Below, piece by piece: positions 1-9,305 of a stretch of DNA of 64,000 nucleotides. The notes under the pieces are model-generated. The model saw nothing but the letters and a program-made list of their open reading frames with translations. It had not been told where the DNA came from and made no database searches. The first letter of the stretch is position 1. Each line of letters begins with the position of its first letter. This DNA is from Bradyrhizobium sp. CB1650 (lineage in GTDB: Bacteria; Pseudomonadota; Alphaproteobacteria; Rhizobiales; Xanthobacteraceae): positions 1,579,501-1,643,500 of the forward strand of contig NZ_CP121695.1 of assembly GCF_029761915.1 (NCBI RefSeq), in the 5' to 3' direction. Made by a program: the position numbers and the translations under genes.

Positions 1-2
1 AC

Positions 3-710
3 AGCGGGCATGTCGTGGTGGACTGGGCCATGCGCTACGGCAATCCCTCGATCCGCTCCGGCATCGAGGCGCTGATCGCGAAGGGATGCGAGCGCGTCCT
101 CGCCGTCCCGCTCTATCCGCAATATTCCGCCTCGACGTCGGCGACTGTCTGCGACGAGGTGTTCCGCGTGCTCTCCCGCCTGCGCGCGCAACCGACGCTG
201 CGGGTGACGCCGCCTTATTATGAGGACGAGGCCTATATCGAGGCGCTCGCGACCTCGATCGAGGCGCATCTGGCCACGCTACCGTTCAAGCCGGAGCTGA
301 TCGTCGCCTCCTTCCACGGCATGCCGAAAGCCTATGTCGACAAGGGCGATCCCTATCAGGCCCATTGCATCGCCACGACCGAGGCGCTGCGCCGCCGGCT
401 CGGGATGGGCGCGTCAAAGCTGCTGCTCACCTTCCAGTCGCGCTTCGGCAATGACGAGTGGCTCCAGCCCTACACCGACAAGACGATGGAGCGGCTCGCC
501 AAGGAGGGCGTGCGCCGCATCGCGGTGGTGACGCCGGGCTTTGCGGCCGACTGTCTGGAGACGCTGGAGGAGATCGCGCAGGAGAACGCTGAAATCTTCA
601 AGCACAATGGCGGCGAGCAGTTTGCCGCGATTCCCTGCCTCAACGACAGCGAGGCCGGCATGGAGGTGATCCGCACCCTGGTGCTGCGCGAGCTTCAGGG
701 TTGGATCTGA
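3..710 (+). CDS. hemH: Ferrochelatase, C-terminal 235 residues (5' end outside window)
   Basis: Ferrochelatase inserts Fe2+ into protoporphyrin IX, the last step of haem synthesis. The frame is open from the first bases of the window, so the N-terminal third is missing. The visible part has the family's SFHGMP motif (bases 309-326) with the catalytic histidine, the upstream stretch VPLYPQYS, the QSRFG motif, and the conserved tail with TPGF and the downstream CLN motif. It ends at TGA 708-710, four bases before the next start. The only doubt is the missing start; product identity is secure by motif order. Confidence 0.95.
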   Translation, partial: SGHVVVDWAMRYGNPSIRSGIEALIAKGCERVLAVPLYPQYSASTSATVCDEVFRVLSRLRAQPTLRVTPPYYEDEAYIEALATSIEAHLATLPFKPELIVASFHGMPKAYVDKGDPYQAHCIATTEALRRRLGMGASKLLLTFQSRFGNDEWLQPYTDKTMERLAKEGVRRIAVVTPGFAADCLETLEEIAQENAEIFKHNGGEQFAAIPCLNDSEAGMEVIRTLVLRELQGWI

Positions 711-714
711 CCCC

Positions 715-1692
715 ATGAACCGTCGCGAGGTCTTGGCGCTTCTCGGGACGATCACCGCGCTGCCGCGCGCAGCCCTGGCGCAGCAGCCGAACACGACGCG
801 CCGGCTCGGCGTGCTCTCGGTCACGGCCGACGACGATGCGGCCGGGCAGACGCGCAGCGCCATCCTGGTCGAGGCGCTGGCCGCCCATGGCTGGAAGGAG
901 CAGGCCAATCTTCGAATCGACTGGCGCAGTGGCGGCGGCGACCGGGAGCGGATCGCGCGGCTCGCCGACGAGCTGGTCGCGCTCAAGCCCGACATCCTGC
1001 TCGCGGTCGGCACGCCCTCGGTCGAGGAGCTGCACAGGCGCACGGCGACGACGCCGATCGTGTTCGCGGTGGTCACCGACCCCGTCAGCCAGGGCTTCGT
1101 CAAAAACCTCGCGCGTCCCGGCGGCAACATCACCGGCTTCACCGACTATGACGGCCCCATGGCCGGCAAATGGCTGGAGATGCTGACGCAGATCACGCCG
1201 AAGGTCTCCCGCGCCCTCGTCGTCTACAATCCCGCGACCGCGCCGTTCGCCGGCCTCATGTTGCAGACGATCGAGGACGCAGGCCGCTCGCTTCGTGTGA
1301 CTGTCGAGGCCGCCCCGTTACATGATGCCGCCTCGATCGCGGCGCTAGCCTCACGCAGGGACGGCGGCCTGTTGGTGCTGCCCGACTTCTTCACCATGGC
1401 CAACCGGGCGCATCTGCTCGCGGCAATCACTGAAGCGCGCGTCCCTGCGGTGTTCTGGAGCACCACCTTCGTCGCGGAGGGCGGGCTGATGTCCTACAGC
1501 ACCGACAGCGCCGAGCAGGTGCGCCGTGCCGCATCCTATATCGATCGCATCCTCAGGGGTGCGCAGCCCGCCGACCTTCCGGTCCAGAACCCCACCAAGT
1601 TCGAGCTCGCCTTCAACCTGAAGACGGCAAGGGCGATCGGCGTCACCATCCCCGCCCACCTGCTTGCCACCGCGAACGACGTCATCGAATAG
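715..1692 (+). CDS. ABC transporter substrate-binding protein, PF04392 (ABC_sub_bind) family
   Basis: This 325-aa protein is predicted to be exported: it begins MNRREVLALLG followed by a hydrophobic stretch and an ALAQ cleavage-like site near residue 23, and the RR could make it a Tat or a Sec signal. The body has the features of the PF04392 periplasmic binding family: the VGTPSVEELHRRT segment, VTDPVSQGFV, the RPGGNITGF motif, and a C-terminal NLKTARAIGVTIP stretch. Binding proteins of this type are very common as orphans in Bradyrhizobium. No permease or ATPase gene lies nearby, so the ligand is unknown. It starts 4 bases after hemH, so it may simply be co-transcribed with it. Confidence 0.85.
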   Translation: MNRREVLALLGTITALPRAALAQQPNTTRRLGVLSVTADDDAAGQTRSAILVEALAAHGWKEQANLRIDWRSGGGDRERIARLADELVALKPDILLAVGTPSVEELHRRTATTPIVFAVVTDPVSQGFVKNLARPGGNITGFTDYDGPMAGKWLEMLTQITPKVSRALVVYNPATAPFAGLMLQTIEDAGRSLRVTVEAAPLHDAASIAALASRRDGGLLVLPDFFTMANRAHLLAAITEARVPAVFWSTTFVAEGGLMSYSTDSAEQVRRAASYIDRILRGAQPADLPVQNPTKFELAFNLKTARAIGVTIPAHLLATANDVIE

Positions 1693-1881
1693 GCTGGTAG
1701 TCTGCGCTCGCGCGTTTTCAAGAGCCTCCTTCCAGATACTTAATTCCCGTGGTTCCCGCTCCGTACTTCTTGTGGAGGGATCGGCAAGCGCCGACGTGAA
1801 ATCGTGCCGCTGAACCGGTAGGGTAGCGATACCGACCAATGGGAGGCTGCGGGGAAGGCGTTTTCCCGCCTTGGAGGAGCT

Positions 1882-2892
1882 ATGAGCGGTTTCGATATTT
1901 TCGCGATTGTTCTGGTGTTGCTTGTCATCGTCACGCTGGTTGCCGGTGTGAAGACAGTGCCGCAGGGCTATGACTGGACCATCGAGCGGTTCGGCAAATA
2001 CACCCAGACCCTGAGCCCCGGGCTCAATCTGATCGTGCCCTATTTCGATCGCGTCGGACGCAAGATCAACATGATGGAGCAGGTGATCGATATCCCCGAG
2101 CAGGAGGTGATCACCAAGGACAACGCCACCGTGACGGTGGACGGCGTCGCCTTCTTCCAGGTGTTCGACGCCGCGAAGGCGAGCTATGAGGTTGCCAACC
2201 TCACCCAGGCGATCACGGTCCTGACCATGACCAACATCCGTTCGGTGATGGGCTCGATGGATCTCGACCAGGTGCTGTCGCATCGCGATGAGATCAACGA
2301 GCGCCTGTTGCGCGTGGTCGACGCCGCGGTCTCGCCCTGGGGCGTCAAGGTCAACCGCATCGAGATCAAGGACATCGTGCCCCCGGCCGACCTCGTCGAG
2401 GCGATGGGCCGGCAAATGAAGGCCGAGCGCGTCAAGCGCGCCGACATTCTAGCCGCCGAAGGTCAGCGCCAGTCCGAGATCCTGCGCGCAGAGGGCGCCA
2501 AGCAGGGGCAGATCCTTCAGGCCGAAGGCCGTCGCGAGGCCGCCTTCCGCGATGCCGAGGCGCGCGAGCGCCTCGCCGAAGCCGAGGCCAAGGCGACCCA
2601 GGCGGTGTCGGAAGCGATCGCCAAGGGCGACGTTGCCGCGTTGAACTATTTCATCGCCGACAAATATATCAAGGCGTTCGGCCAGTTCGCGGAGGCGCCG
2701 AACCAGAAGATCATCATGTTGCCGATGGAAGCCGTGAGTCTGCTCGGCTCGCTCGCCGGCATCGGCGAGATCGCCAAGGCGACCTTCGGCGAAAGCGCGG
2801 TGTCCGCGGTCGCGGCCGCCCGCCCGCGGCTCGGTGCCGTCGTCAGGCCCGACGCCGCCCGTTGTGCCGCAGCAATAGGATTCGGCGCATGA
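1882..2892 (+). CDS. SPFH/band 7 (stomatin, QmcA-like) membrane protein
   Basis: The 336-aa protein has one N-terminal membrane segment (about residues 7-24), then an SPFH domain starting VPQGYDWTIERFGKYT, followed by a coiled-coil rich in Ala/Glu/Arg (about 180-245) and the PMEA segment typical of QmcA/paraslipins. Members of this family form oligomeric scaffolds at the inner membrane and are usually paired with an NfeD protein, as here. The start ATG follows GGAGGAGCT. The last ~20 residues, ending in AAAIGFGA, look unlike the family. The next frame reads a Pro/Ser-rich end (GSVPSSGPTPPVVPQQ, stop 2876-2878), so a +1 frameshift near base 2825 is possible. Confidence 0.9.
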   Translation: MSGFDIFAIVLVLLVIVTLVAGVKTVPQGYDWTIERFGKYTQTLSPGLNLIVPYFDRVGRKINMMEQVIDIPEQEVITKDNATVTVDGVAFFQVFDAAKASYEVANLTQAITVLTMTNIRSVMGSMDLDQVLSHRDEINERLLRVVDAAVSPWGVKVNRIEIKDIVPPADLVEAMGRQMKAERVKRADILAAEGQRQSEILRAEGAKQGQILQAEGRREAAFRDAEARERLAEAEAKATQAVSEAIAKGDVAALNYFIADKYIKAFGQFAEAPNQKIIMLPMEAVSLLGSLAGIGEIAKATFGESAVSAVAAARPRLGAVVRPDAARCAAAIGFGA

Positions 2893-2980
2893 CCCGGAAG
2901 AGTGGACGCCGGTTTTTCCTCGCGGCAAACGCGGAATGCGTTTGCGCGGAGGTCATGCGCCACTTCAAAGAGGTCGTGTC

Positions 2981-3424
2981 ATGACCGACATGTTCGTTTC
3001 GCTCGGCACCTGGAACTGGCTGATCTTCGGCTTCATCCTGATGGCGCTGGAGGTCATTGCGCCGGGCGTATTCCTGTTCTGGCTTGGGCTAGCGGCCCTG
3101 CTGGTCGGACTCGTCTCGTTTGCCATTCATCCATCCTGGCAGGCGCAGCTCGTGATGTTCGCGGTGTTCGCCGCAGCCGCGGTGCCGGTGTGGCGCCGGC
3201 TCGCGCGGCCGAAGATGGATGCAAGCGCGAGCCCGTTCCTGAACAAGCGCACCGAGGCGCTTCTGGGCCGCGAGTTCACGCTGGAGAAGCCGATCATCGA
3301 CGGCAGCGGCACCGTGCGCATCGGCGACACGGTCTGGCGCGTCGCCGGTCCCGACACGCCAGCCGGCACACGGGTGAGGGTGGTGCAGGTCGATGGCGCG
3401 AATCTGACCGTGGCCGCGGCGTGA
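2981..3424 (+). CDS. NfeD family membrane protein
   Basis: This 147-aa protein has an N-terminal block of hydrophobic helices (about residues 8-70) followed by a soluble OB-fold-like domain with LLGREFTLEKPI, the GSGTVRIGDTVWRV stretch and VRVVQVDGANLTV, the NfeDC pattern. NfeD proteins are partners of SPFH/stomatin proteins, and the gene lies directly downstream of one. The ATG at 2981 was preferred over an in-frame upstream GTG-type start because AAGAGG stands just ahead of it and hydrophobic sequence begins at once. Confidence 0.88.
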   Translation: MTDMFVSLGTWNWLIFGFILMALEVIAPGVFLFWLGLAALLVGLVSFAIHPSWQAQLVMFAVFAAAAVPVWRRLARPKMDASASPFLNKRTEALLGREFTLEKPIIDGSGTVRIGDTVWRVAGPDTPAGTRVRVVQVDGANLTVAAA

Positions 3425-3427
3425 GGA

Positions 3428-3580
3428 CTTCTTCGCCTCTCCCCGCTTGCGGGGAGAGGCCGGATTGCATCGAAGATGCAATCCGGGTGAGGGGGAGCTT
3501 CCGCGAGTCTATCTTTCAGCGTGTTTGCGGACGCAGCCCCTCACCCCAACCCTCTCCCCGTAAGAACGGGAGAGAGAGAA
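3428..3580. repeat. Intergenic palindromic repeat, family B (GGGGAGAGG type)
   Basis: A pair of inverted arms (CTCTCCCCGCTTGCGGGGAGAGG and, further on, CCCTCTCCCCGTAAGAACGGG) flanks a central segment with ATTGCATC/GATGCAAT symmetry and GGGTGAGGGG. Related copies are at 18263-18300, 53645-53840 and 56397-56525, with a looser form at 60840-60985. It lies between the convergent nfeD-like and HxlR genes and could act as a bidirectional transcription stop. Confidence 0.8.
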
Positions 3581-3588
3581 GACCGATG

Positions 3589-3918
3589 TCAGCACTTCCT
3601 CCACCTCTCCGCAAACTTGTGCAGCGGCATGAAAGTCTCGCACAGCTCGCGCCCGAGCGGCGTCAGGCCGTAGCCGCCGGCTTCGCCCAGCTCCACGAAC
3701 CCCGCCTCGCGCAATTCGCTTAAGCGCGCCTGCAGCACCGTCGGTGAGGCCTCGTCGCAGGCGGTGCGCAGCGCGCGCGAGGTGAGGGGTTCGCCGCGTA
3801 ACTCCCACAATATCCGCAAGCTCCAGCGCCGGCCCAGAAGGTCGAGCAGCGCCATGATCGGCCGGCCCGTGCGCGAGCCGCGCACGCGGCGGTCCCCTGA
3901 TGCGGTCTGTTTCGCCAT
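3589..3918 (-). CDS. HxlR-type winged-helix transcriptional regulator
   Basis: The 109-aa protein carries an HxlR-like winged helix: LLGRRWSLRILWELRG, then a recognition-helix stretch SPTVLQARLSELREAGFVE and a wing YGLTPLGREL. HxlR proteins respond to oxidants, aldehydes or aromatic ligands and often control the divergent neighbour. Here the neighbour is a carboxymuconolactone-decarboxylase-family gene, and the shared 71-base intergenic space holds a striking operator array (3938-3976). The ATG at 3918 sits 20 bases from the array, so autoregulation is likely. Confidence 0.85.
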   Translation of the reverse strand: MAKQTASGDRRVRGSRTGRPIMALLDLLGRRWSLRILWELRGEPLTSRALRTACDEASPTVLQARLSELREAGFVELGEAGGYGLTPLGRELCETFMPLHKFAERWRKC

Positions 3919-3937
3919 CGCGGCCCTCTTGCGTCCT

Positions 3938-3976
3938 GCTACAGATAATGTAGCTTATTGCTACAGTAATTGTAGC
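3938..3976. promoter_or_regulatory. Fourfold GCTACA/TGTAGC operator array
   Basis: Four 6-base half-sites alternate in orientation with exact 5-base gaps: GCTACA (3938-3943), TGTAGC (3949-3954), GCTACA (3960-3965), TGTAGC (3971-3976). The 11-base period puts all sites on one face of the helix. It lies between the divergent HxlR regulator (start 3918) and the CMD-family gene (start 3990, RBS AAGGAGG at 3976-3982), and would cover the promoters of both. Assignment to HxlR is inferred from position. Confidence 0.8.
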
Positions 3977-3989
3977 AAGGAGGCGGCCA

Positions 3990-4556
3990 ATGTCTTCTGC
4001 CATGTCATCCCCGATGCCGCGCATCGCACCGCTCGAGGCGCCTTATCCCCCGGAGATCCAGGCGCAGCTCGACCGCATCATGCGCGGCGCGCCGCCGCTG
4101 ATGCTGTTCCGGGTGATGGCGGGTCATGAGCGCGCCTGGAACAAGTTCCGCGCCGGCGGCCTGCTCGATCCCGGGCCGCTCTCGTTGCGCCAGCGCGAGA
4201 TCGTCATCGACCGCACCTGCGCGCTGAACAAATGCGAATATGAATGGGGCGTGCATGTCGCGATCTTTGCGGCGCCGGCCGGTCTTACCGGCGACGAGGT
4301 CCGCGCCACAGTGCTGGGGGATGCGACCTCAGCGTGTTGGTCGCCGGCCGAGCAGGCGCTGATCGCCGCCGTCGACGCATTGCATCGCCACGCGACGCTT
4401 GGCGATGCGGAGTTTGCCGCGCTGTCGGCGCATTATGACGAGGCGCAGATCCTGGAGATCATGCTGCTGTGCGGCTTCTATCGCACGGTGTCGTATCTGG
4501 CGAACGGCCTGCGGCTGCCGCTGGAGGAGAACGCGGCGCGGTTTCCGCAGGTCTAA
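3990..4556 (+). CDS. Carboxymuconolactone decarboxylase (CMD/AhpD-fold) family protein
   Basis: The 188-aa protein has the CMD-family core: LSLRQREIVIDRTCALNKC followed by EYEWGVHVAIF, matching the E-W-H pattern of gamma-carboxymuconolactone decarboxylase-like proteins, and the C-terminal ILEIMLLCGFYRTVSYLANGL helix. The cysteines in CALNKC could give peroxidase or redox activity, but the spacing is not the CxxC of AhpD. A strong RBS (AGGAGG) precedes the ATG at 3990; ATG 4002 is an alternative. Control by the divergent HxlR gene is inferred. The substrate is unknown. Confidence 0.82.
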   Translation: MSSAMSSPMPRIAPLEAPYPPEIQAQLDRIMRGAPPLMLFRVMAGHERAWNKFRAGGLLDPGPLSLRQREIVIDRTCALNKCEYEWGVHVAIFAAPAGLTGDEVRATVLGDATSACWSPAEQALIAAVDALHRHATLGDAEFAALSAHYDEAQILEIMLLCGFYRTVSYLANGLRLPLEENAARFPQV

Positions 4557-4563
4557 CCGCCCA

Positions 4564-4640
4564 TCATTGCGAGCGTAGCGAAGCAATCCAGAGTCTTTCC
4601 GCAGGGGACGGTCTGGATTGCTTCGCTACGCTCGCAATGA
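4564..4640. repeat. Perfect 29-bp inverted repeat, family A palindrome
   Basis: Arms 4564-4592 and 4612-4640 are perfect reverse complements (TCATTGCGAGCGTAGCGAAG and on), separated by a 19-base loop. Other copies of the same family lie at 9306-9390, 57882-57956 and 60696-60813. It sits between two convergent genes. Confidence 0.9.
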
Positions 4641-4674
4641 CGGAGGGGAGGCGCCTCTGCGCCACATCTCCGCT

Positions 4675-4717
4675 GTCATTCCGGGCTCGTGCCCACGAGG
4701 GCGCGCCCCGGAATGAC
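4675..4717. repeat. Palindromic repeat, family D (GTCATTCCGGG...CCCGGAATGAC)
   Basis: GTCATTCCGGG and CCCCGGAATGAC arms enclose a short G+C-rich centre. A longer copy of the same family is at 57738-57846. It lies 20 bases from the stop of kdsD. Confidence 0.8.
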
Positions 4718-4736
4718 GAGGTTGAGGCAGCGCGCC

Positions 4737-5744
4737 TTACGCCACACCTGCCCGCAATAGATCGTGCAGGTGCACGATGCCGACGACCTTGTTCGCTTCG
4801 GTCACGATCAGCGTCGTGATCTTGCGCGCGTTCAGCACCTCGAGCATCTCGGTGGCGAGCATCGTAGGCGGCACGGTCTTGGGCTGGCTGGTCATGATGT
4901 CGTCGACCGAGGCCGTCAGCAGATCCGGCCGCATGTGACGGCGCAGGTCGCCGTCGGTGATGATGCCCGCGACCTCGTTCGCCTCGTTGACGATGCAGAC
5001 GCACCCCAAACCTTTTGCCGACATCTCGACGACTGCCTCGGACATCTTGGTGCCGACCGGCTTCACCGGGATCTCCGCACCCGTGCGCATGTAGTCACGA
5101 ACGAATTTCAGCATGGCACCCAGCTTGCCGCCGGGGTGGAAATGCGCGAATTCGAGCGCGGTGAAGCCGCGTCCCTCGAGCAGCGCGATCGCGAGCGCGT
5201 CGCCGATCGCGGCCTGCATCAGCGTCGACGTGGTCGGCGCCAGATTGTGCGGGCAGGCCTCGCGTGCCTTCGGCAACTCGATCACGATGTCGGCGGCCTG
5301 GCCGAGCGAGGAGGCGGGGTTCGACGTCACCGCGAGCATGGGAATGGCGAAACGCGCCGAATAATTCACGATGTTCTTCATCTCCGGCTGCTCGCCGGAC
5401 CAGGACAGCGCCATGATGACGTCGTCGGTCGTGATCATGCCGAGGTCGCCATGGCCGGCTTCGGCCGCGTGGACGAAGAAGGCCGGAGTGCCGGTCGAGG
5501 CCAGCGTCGCCGCGATCTTGCGCGCCATGTGGCCGGACTTGCCGAGCCCGGTGACGATGACGCGGCCCTTGGCCTGCCGGATCAACTCGACCGCGGCGGC
5601 GAAAGTCGCGCCCAGCGGTCCCTTGAGGGCCGCGGCAAGCGCGTTGATGCCGCCGCTCTCCGTCTCCAGCGTGCGGAGCGCGGATTCGACGCTGGCGGGT
5701 GTGGGGCCGGATGATGGGGTCATCAGCGGTTTCGAACTCGACAT
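4737..5744 (-). CDS. kdsD: Arabinose-5-phosphate isomerase (KdsD/KpsF/GutQ family)
   Basis: This enzyme interconverts ribulose-5-P and arabinose-5-P, the first committed step to KDO of lipopolysaccharide. The 335-aa length is standard. An N-terminal SIS domain (about 45-180) carries VTGLGKSGHMARKIAATLAS, the AAEAGHGDLGM segment and a SWSGEQPE phosphosugar-binding loop. The HPGGKLG linker is followed by two CBS domains (about 215-265 and 280-333). It is a single gene flanked by repeats downstream; its start lies about 190 bases from the divergent outer-membrane protein gene. GutQ-like paralogues share the fold, but a chromosomal single copy of this kind is most simply kdsD. Confidence 0.92.
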   Translation of the reverse strand: MSSSKPLMTPSSGPTPASVESALRTLETESGGINALAAALKGPLGATFAAAVELIRQAKGRVIVTGLGKSGHMARKIAATLASTGTPAFFVHAAEAGHGDLGMITTDDVIMALSWSGEQPEMKNIVNYSARFAIPMLAVTSNPASSLGQAADIVIELPKAREACPHNLAPTTSTLMQAAIGDALAIALLEGRGFTALEFAHFHPGGKLGAMLKFVRDYMRTGAEIPVKPVGTKMSEAVVEMSAKGLGCVCIVNEANEVAGIITDGDLRRHMRPDLLTASVDDIMTSQPKTVPPTMLATEMLEVLNARKITTLIVTEANKVVGIVHLHDLLRAGVA

Positions 5745-5842
5745 ATCCTGATCCAGGGAGGTGGGGCGTGATTTGCCCGTCGGTGCCTCCTTAGCATGCC
5801 GCCGCCCGTGAGGCGACGCGGCCCAAACCGCTCAACGGGTCA

Positions 5843-5878
5843 TTAACCATAATTGTTTTAACTCCATTAACGATGGTT
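5843..5878. promoter_or_regulatory. Candidate CtrA-like/inverted AACCAT...ATGGTT site
   Basis: TTAACCAT (5843-5850) matches the CtrA half-site, TTAAC recurs at 5867-5871, and AACCAT (5845-5850) faces ATGGTT (5873-5878). It is about 60-95 bases upstream of the GTG start of the outer-membrane protein gene. The spacing is not the full CtrA consensus (TTAA-N7-TTAA), so this is only a candidate. Confidence 0.3.
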
Positions 5879-5937
5879 CCCGCCGCCCGGCGGTTAGCCG
5901 TCAAGGAAGTATCTGATTTCGTTGGGGTAATTCCATC

Positions 5938-7695
5938 GTGAGGTCGCCTCCAGGTAGAGGCCGGAGCCGTCGCGCGCATCTCTTTCGCGCCGCTTTGCCA
6001 TGCCTGATGCTGACCGCGCTGGAGAGCCGACCTGCGGCTGCCCAGACCCTCACGCCCGACCTGTTCAATCCTACCCGCGGCGGCTTCGCCTCGCCCGACA
6101 CGCTGCCAACGCGTCGTACGGCCGGTGTCGTCCAGGCACCCTCGGACGCGTTGCCAGCGCTGCCCGATCCCAACGCCGACCCGCGCAAGAGCCCGCAGAC
6201 GCCGGCGACCTCGCGCGTCGGCCAAATCCCTACTTATCAGGTCCCGACCTACGGGCTGCCCGCCGCTACCGGCGCGGCCAGCTCCGGCTACGACTCGCTC
6301 AATCGCAAGCGTCAGCAGCCCAAACTCTATCCGGGGCAGCCGAAGCCGAAGCGTTCGCCCGGGCCCGGCACGCCGGCACCTGCCGCGACGCCATCAACCT
6401 GGCTCGGCCCGGCGCGTATCGCCCCTCCGCCATCCGAGGCCGCGCACAAGTCACCGACGCCGCCGGCGATGACCGGCGCCGTGCCCGGCCAGCCCCTGCG
6501 CCGCCGCCTCAGGGCCGATGACGATCCGTTTGGCCCGGTCGGCGACTATGCCGGCAGCTTCCTGATCAAGGGCGCGCTCGAGCTCTCCGGCGGCTACGAC
6601 ACCAATCCGGCCCGCCTCAACAAGCCGGTCGGCTCGCCGGTCTATGTGGTCGCGCCTGAACTGCTCGTGATGTCCGACTGGGAGCGGCACGCGCTGGTCG
6701 CGGATTTGCGAGGCTCCTTCTCGGGCTATGGCAACCAGATGCCGGCGACGATCGACGGCCTTGCCTCACCGGCGCCGGTCGACATCGACCGCCCCGATTT
6801 CACCGGCCATGTCGATGGCCGCCTCGACGTCGACCGCGACTTCAAGCTGACCTCGCAGCTCCGCCTGCGGGTCGCGACCGACAATCCCGGCAGCCCGAAC
6901 GTTCAGGCGGGCCTGCAGAAATATCCGATCTATGCCAGCTATGGCGGCACCTTCGGCTTCGACCAGACCTTCAACCGTCTCCAGGTCGCCGCCGGCGCCA
7001 CCATCGATCGCACCGCCTATACCAACTCCAAGCTCACCGACGGCACGGTGTCGAGCAATGACGACCGCGACTTCAACCAGTATGGCGGCGTCGGGCGCAT
7101 CTCTTACGAGCTCAAGCCGGGCCTGAAGCCGTTCGTCGAGATCGAGGGTGACAGCCGCGTGCACGACCAGTCCCCGGACCGCAACGGCTACTTCCGCGAT
7201 TCATCCGGCGGCTACGCCAAGGTCGGCTCGTCGTTCGAGTTCAGCCGAATCCTCATCGGCGAAATCTCGGTCGGCTATTCCGCGCGCAACTATGTCGACC
7301 CGCGCCTCAGCCAGCTCTCGGGCTTTTTGACCGCGGGCTCGCTGATCTGGAACGCGAGTGGGCTGACGACAGTGAAATTCTTCACCGACACCCAGATCGC
7401 GGAGACCACGATCCCCGGCTCCTCCGGCGTGCTGGTGCGCACCTATTCGACCGAGGTCGATCACGACTTCCGCCGCTGGCTCACCGCCGTCGGCAAGTTC
7501 ACCTACGGCACGTACGACTACCAGGGCCAGAACCGCAACGACAAGACCTACTCGCTCGAAGGCAATTTGATCTACAAGCTCAACCGCAGCCTCTGGATCA
7601 AGGGCACGCTGCGCCACGACATCCTGGATTCGAACCAGCCGGGATCGAGCTCGCAGGGGACCGTGATGATGGTGGGGGTGAGGCTGCAGAATTGA
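5938..7695 (+). CDS. Outer-membrane beta-barrel protein (BBP2/PF10082-like)
   Basis: The 585-aa protein starts at GTG 5938 with a long basic n-region, a hydrophobic core ([16 protein letters not shown]) and an AAAQ cleavage-like site near residue 36. Residues ~40-195 are proline-rich and probably disordered. From ~205 on, alternating hydrophobic/aromatic strands ([42 protein letters not shown], and a C-terminal [12 protein letters not shown] ending in a strand) give the pattern of a 14-16 strand barrel of the BBP2 family. Such proteins are common and species-specific in Bradyrhizobium; the function is not known. The closing strand ends in N rather than the usual F. Confidence 0.8.
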   Translation: MRSPPGRGRSRRAHLFRAALPCLMLTALESRPAAAQTLTPDLFNPTRGGFASPDTLPTRRTAGVVQAPSDALPALPDPNADPRKSPQTPATSRVGQIPTYQVPTYGLPAATGAASSGYDSLNRKRQQPKLYPGQPKPKRSPGPGTPAPAATPSTWLGPARIAPPPSEAAHKSPTPPAMTGAVPGQPLRRRLRADDDPFGPVGDYAGSFLIKGALELSGGYDTNPARLNKPVGSPVYVVAPELLVMSDWERHALVADLRGSFSGYGNQMPATIDGLASPAPVDIDRPDFTGHVDGRLDVDRDFKLTSQLRLRVATDNPGSPNVQAGLQKYPIYASYGGTFGFDQTFNRLQVAAGATIDRTAYTNSKLTDGTVSSNDDRDFNQYGGVGRISYELKPGLKPFVEIEGDSRVHDQSPDRNGYFRDSSGGYAKVGSSFEFSRILIGEISVGYSARNYVDPRLSQLSGFLTAGSLIWNASGLTTVKFFTDTQIAETTIPGSSGVLVRTYSTEVDHDFRRWLTAVGKFTYGTYDYQGQNRNDKTYSLEGNLIYKLNRSLWIKGTLRHDILDSNQPGSSSQGTVMMVGVRLQN

Positions 7696-7807
7696 GCGTG
7701 GCGGCCGATGGGCACTGGCGGAGCCAGGCCTCCGGTGTCGTCCTGGCGAAAGCCAGGAAGACACTGGACTGCTTGTCTGCCTTAGAGTTCATAGGCTCGC
7801 GCCAAAC

Positions 7808-9259
7808 TCAGCGCGGCAGATCCGTCTTCCCCATCAGGAACGTGTCGATCGAGCGGGCGCAGAGCCGGCCTTCGCGGATCGCCCAGACGACCAGCGACTG
7901 GCCGCGGCGCATGTCGCCGGCGGAGAACACGTTCGGGCGCGAGGTCTGGTAGTCGAGCGTGTTGGCCTTGACGTTGCCGCGCGGATCGAGATCGACCGAG
8001 AGCAGCTTGAGCAGGCCCTCGTGCACCGGGTGGACGAAGCCCATCGCGAGCAGGATCAGTTCGGCGTCGAGCTCGAACTCGGTGCCGGGAAGCGGTTTGA
8101 ACTTGTCGTCGACGCGCACGCAGTGCAGCTTCTTGACCTTGCCGTTCTCGCCGGAAAATTTTTGGGTCAGCACGGCGTATTCGCGGACCGCGCCTTCGGC
8201 CTGGCTGGACGAGGTGCGCATCTTGAGCGGCCAGTTCGGCCAGGTCAGGCCCTTGTTCTCGCGCTCGGGCGGGGCGGGCATGATCTCGAGCTGGGTCACG
8301 GAGAGCGCGCCCTGGCGCAGCGAGGTGCCGATGCAGTCGCTGCCGGTGTCGCCGCCGCCGATGACGACGACATGCTTGCCGCCGGCGAGGATCTCTGCGA
8401 CGCCGTTCAGCGGCTCATTGGAGACGCGGCGGTTCTGCTGCGGCAGGAAGTCCATCGCGTAATGGATGCCGGACAGCTCGCGGCCGGGGATCGGCAGATC
8501 GCGCGGGGCTTCCGCGCCGCCGGTCAGCGCGATCGCGTCATACTGGTTGAGCATCTCGCGCGGATCGACGTTGCCGTCGGCGCCGACATGGCTGTTGTAG
8601 TGGAAGGTGACGCCTTCGCCTTCCATCTGCTTGACGCGGCGATCGATGATGCCCTTCTCCATCTTGAAGTCGGGAATGCCGTAGCGGAGGAGGCCGCCGG
8701 CCTTGGCGTACTTCTCGTAGAGATGGACGTCGTGGCCGGCGCGCGCGAGCTGCTGCGCGCAGGCCATGCCGGCCGGGCCCGAGCCGATCACGGCGACCTT
8801 CTTGCCGGTCTTCTCGGACGCGACCTCCGGCTTTAGCCAGCCATTGTCCCAGGCGCGGTCGACGATCGCGCATTCGATAGTCTTGATGGTGACGGGGTTG
8901 TCGTCGATGTTGAGCGTGCAGGACGCTTCGCACGGCGCAGGGCAGATGCGGCCCGTGAACTCCGGAAAATTGTTGGTCGAGTGCAGGTTGCGCGAGGCCT
9001 CTTCCCAGTTGTCCTGATAGACGAGGTCGTTGAAGTCGGGGATCTGGTTGTTGACGGGACAGCCGGGCGTGCCGGGCGCCACCGAGCCGGTGCCGTGGCA
9101 ATAGGGAATGCCGCAATTCATGCAGCGCGCGGCCTGGTCGCGCGTTTCCTTCTCGGTCAAGGGAACGACGAACTCGTTGAAGTGCTTCAAACGCTCGGTG
9201 ACCGGGGTGTACTTGCGGTCATGCCGTTCGATTTCGAGAAAACCCGTGATCTTGCCCAT
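7808..9259 (-). CDS. gltD: Glutamate synthase (NADPH) small subunit
   Basis: The beta subunit of GOGAT feeds electrons from NADPH to GltB for glutamate formation from glutamine and 2-oxoglutarate. At 483 aa it is full length. The N-terminal Fe-S domain has the CMNCGIPYC group, the GCPVNN motif and CPAPCEASC cysteine clusters; a FAD site [17 protein letters not shown] (about residue 157 on) and a second dinucleotide site [11 protein letters not shown] follow, and the C-terminal [17 protein letters not shown] closes the flavin fold. It lies 143 bases downstream of gltB on the same strand, separated by a family A palindrome. Confidence 0.97.
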   Translation of the reverse strand: MGKITGFLEIERHDRKYTPVTERLKHFNEFVVPLTEKETRDQAARCMNCGIPYCHGTGSVAPGTPGCPVNNQIPDFNDLVYQDNWEEASRNLHSTNNFPEFTGRICPAPCEASCTLNIDDNPVTIKTIECAIVDRAWDNGWLKPEVASEKTGKKVAVIGSGPAGMACAQQLARAGHDVHLYEKYAKAGGLLRYGIPDFKMEKGIIDRRVKQMEGEGVTFHYNSHVGADGNVDPREMLNQYDAIALTGGAEAPRDLPIPGRELSGIHYAMDFLPQQNRRVSNEPLNGVAEILAGGKHVVVIGGGDTGSDCIGTSLRQGALSVTQLEIMPAPPERENKGLTWPNWPLKMRTSSSQAEGAVREYAVLTQKFSGENGKVKKLHCVRVDDKFKPLPGTEFELDAELILLAMGFVHPVHEGLLKLLSVDLDPRGNVKANTLDYQTSRPNVFSAGDMRRGQSLVVWAIREGRLCARSIDTFLMGKTDLPR

Positions 9260-9305
9260 TAAACCCGAAGTCCCTGCCGCTTAATCCGTCTGTTGTTTGT
9301 TCACC

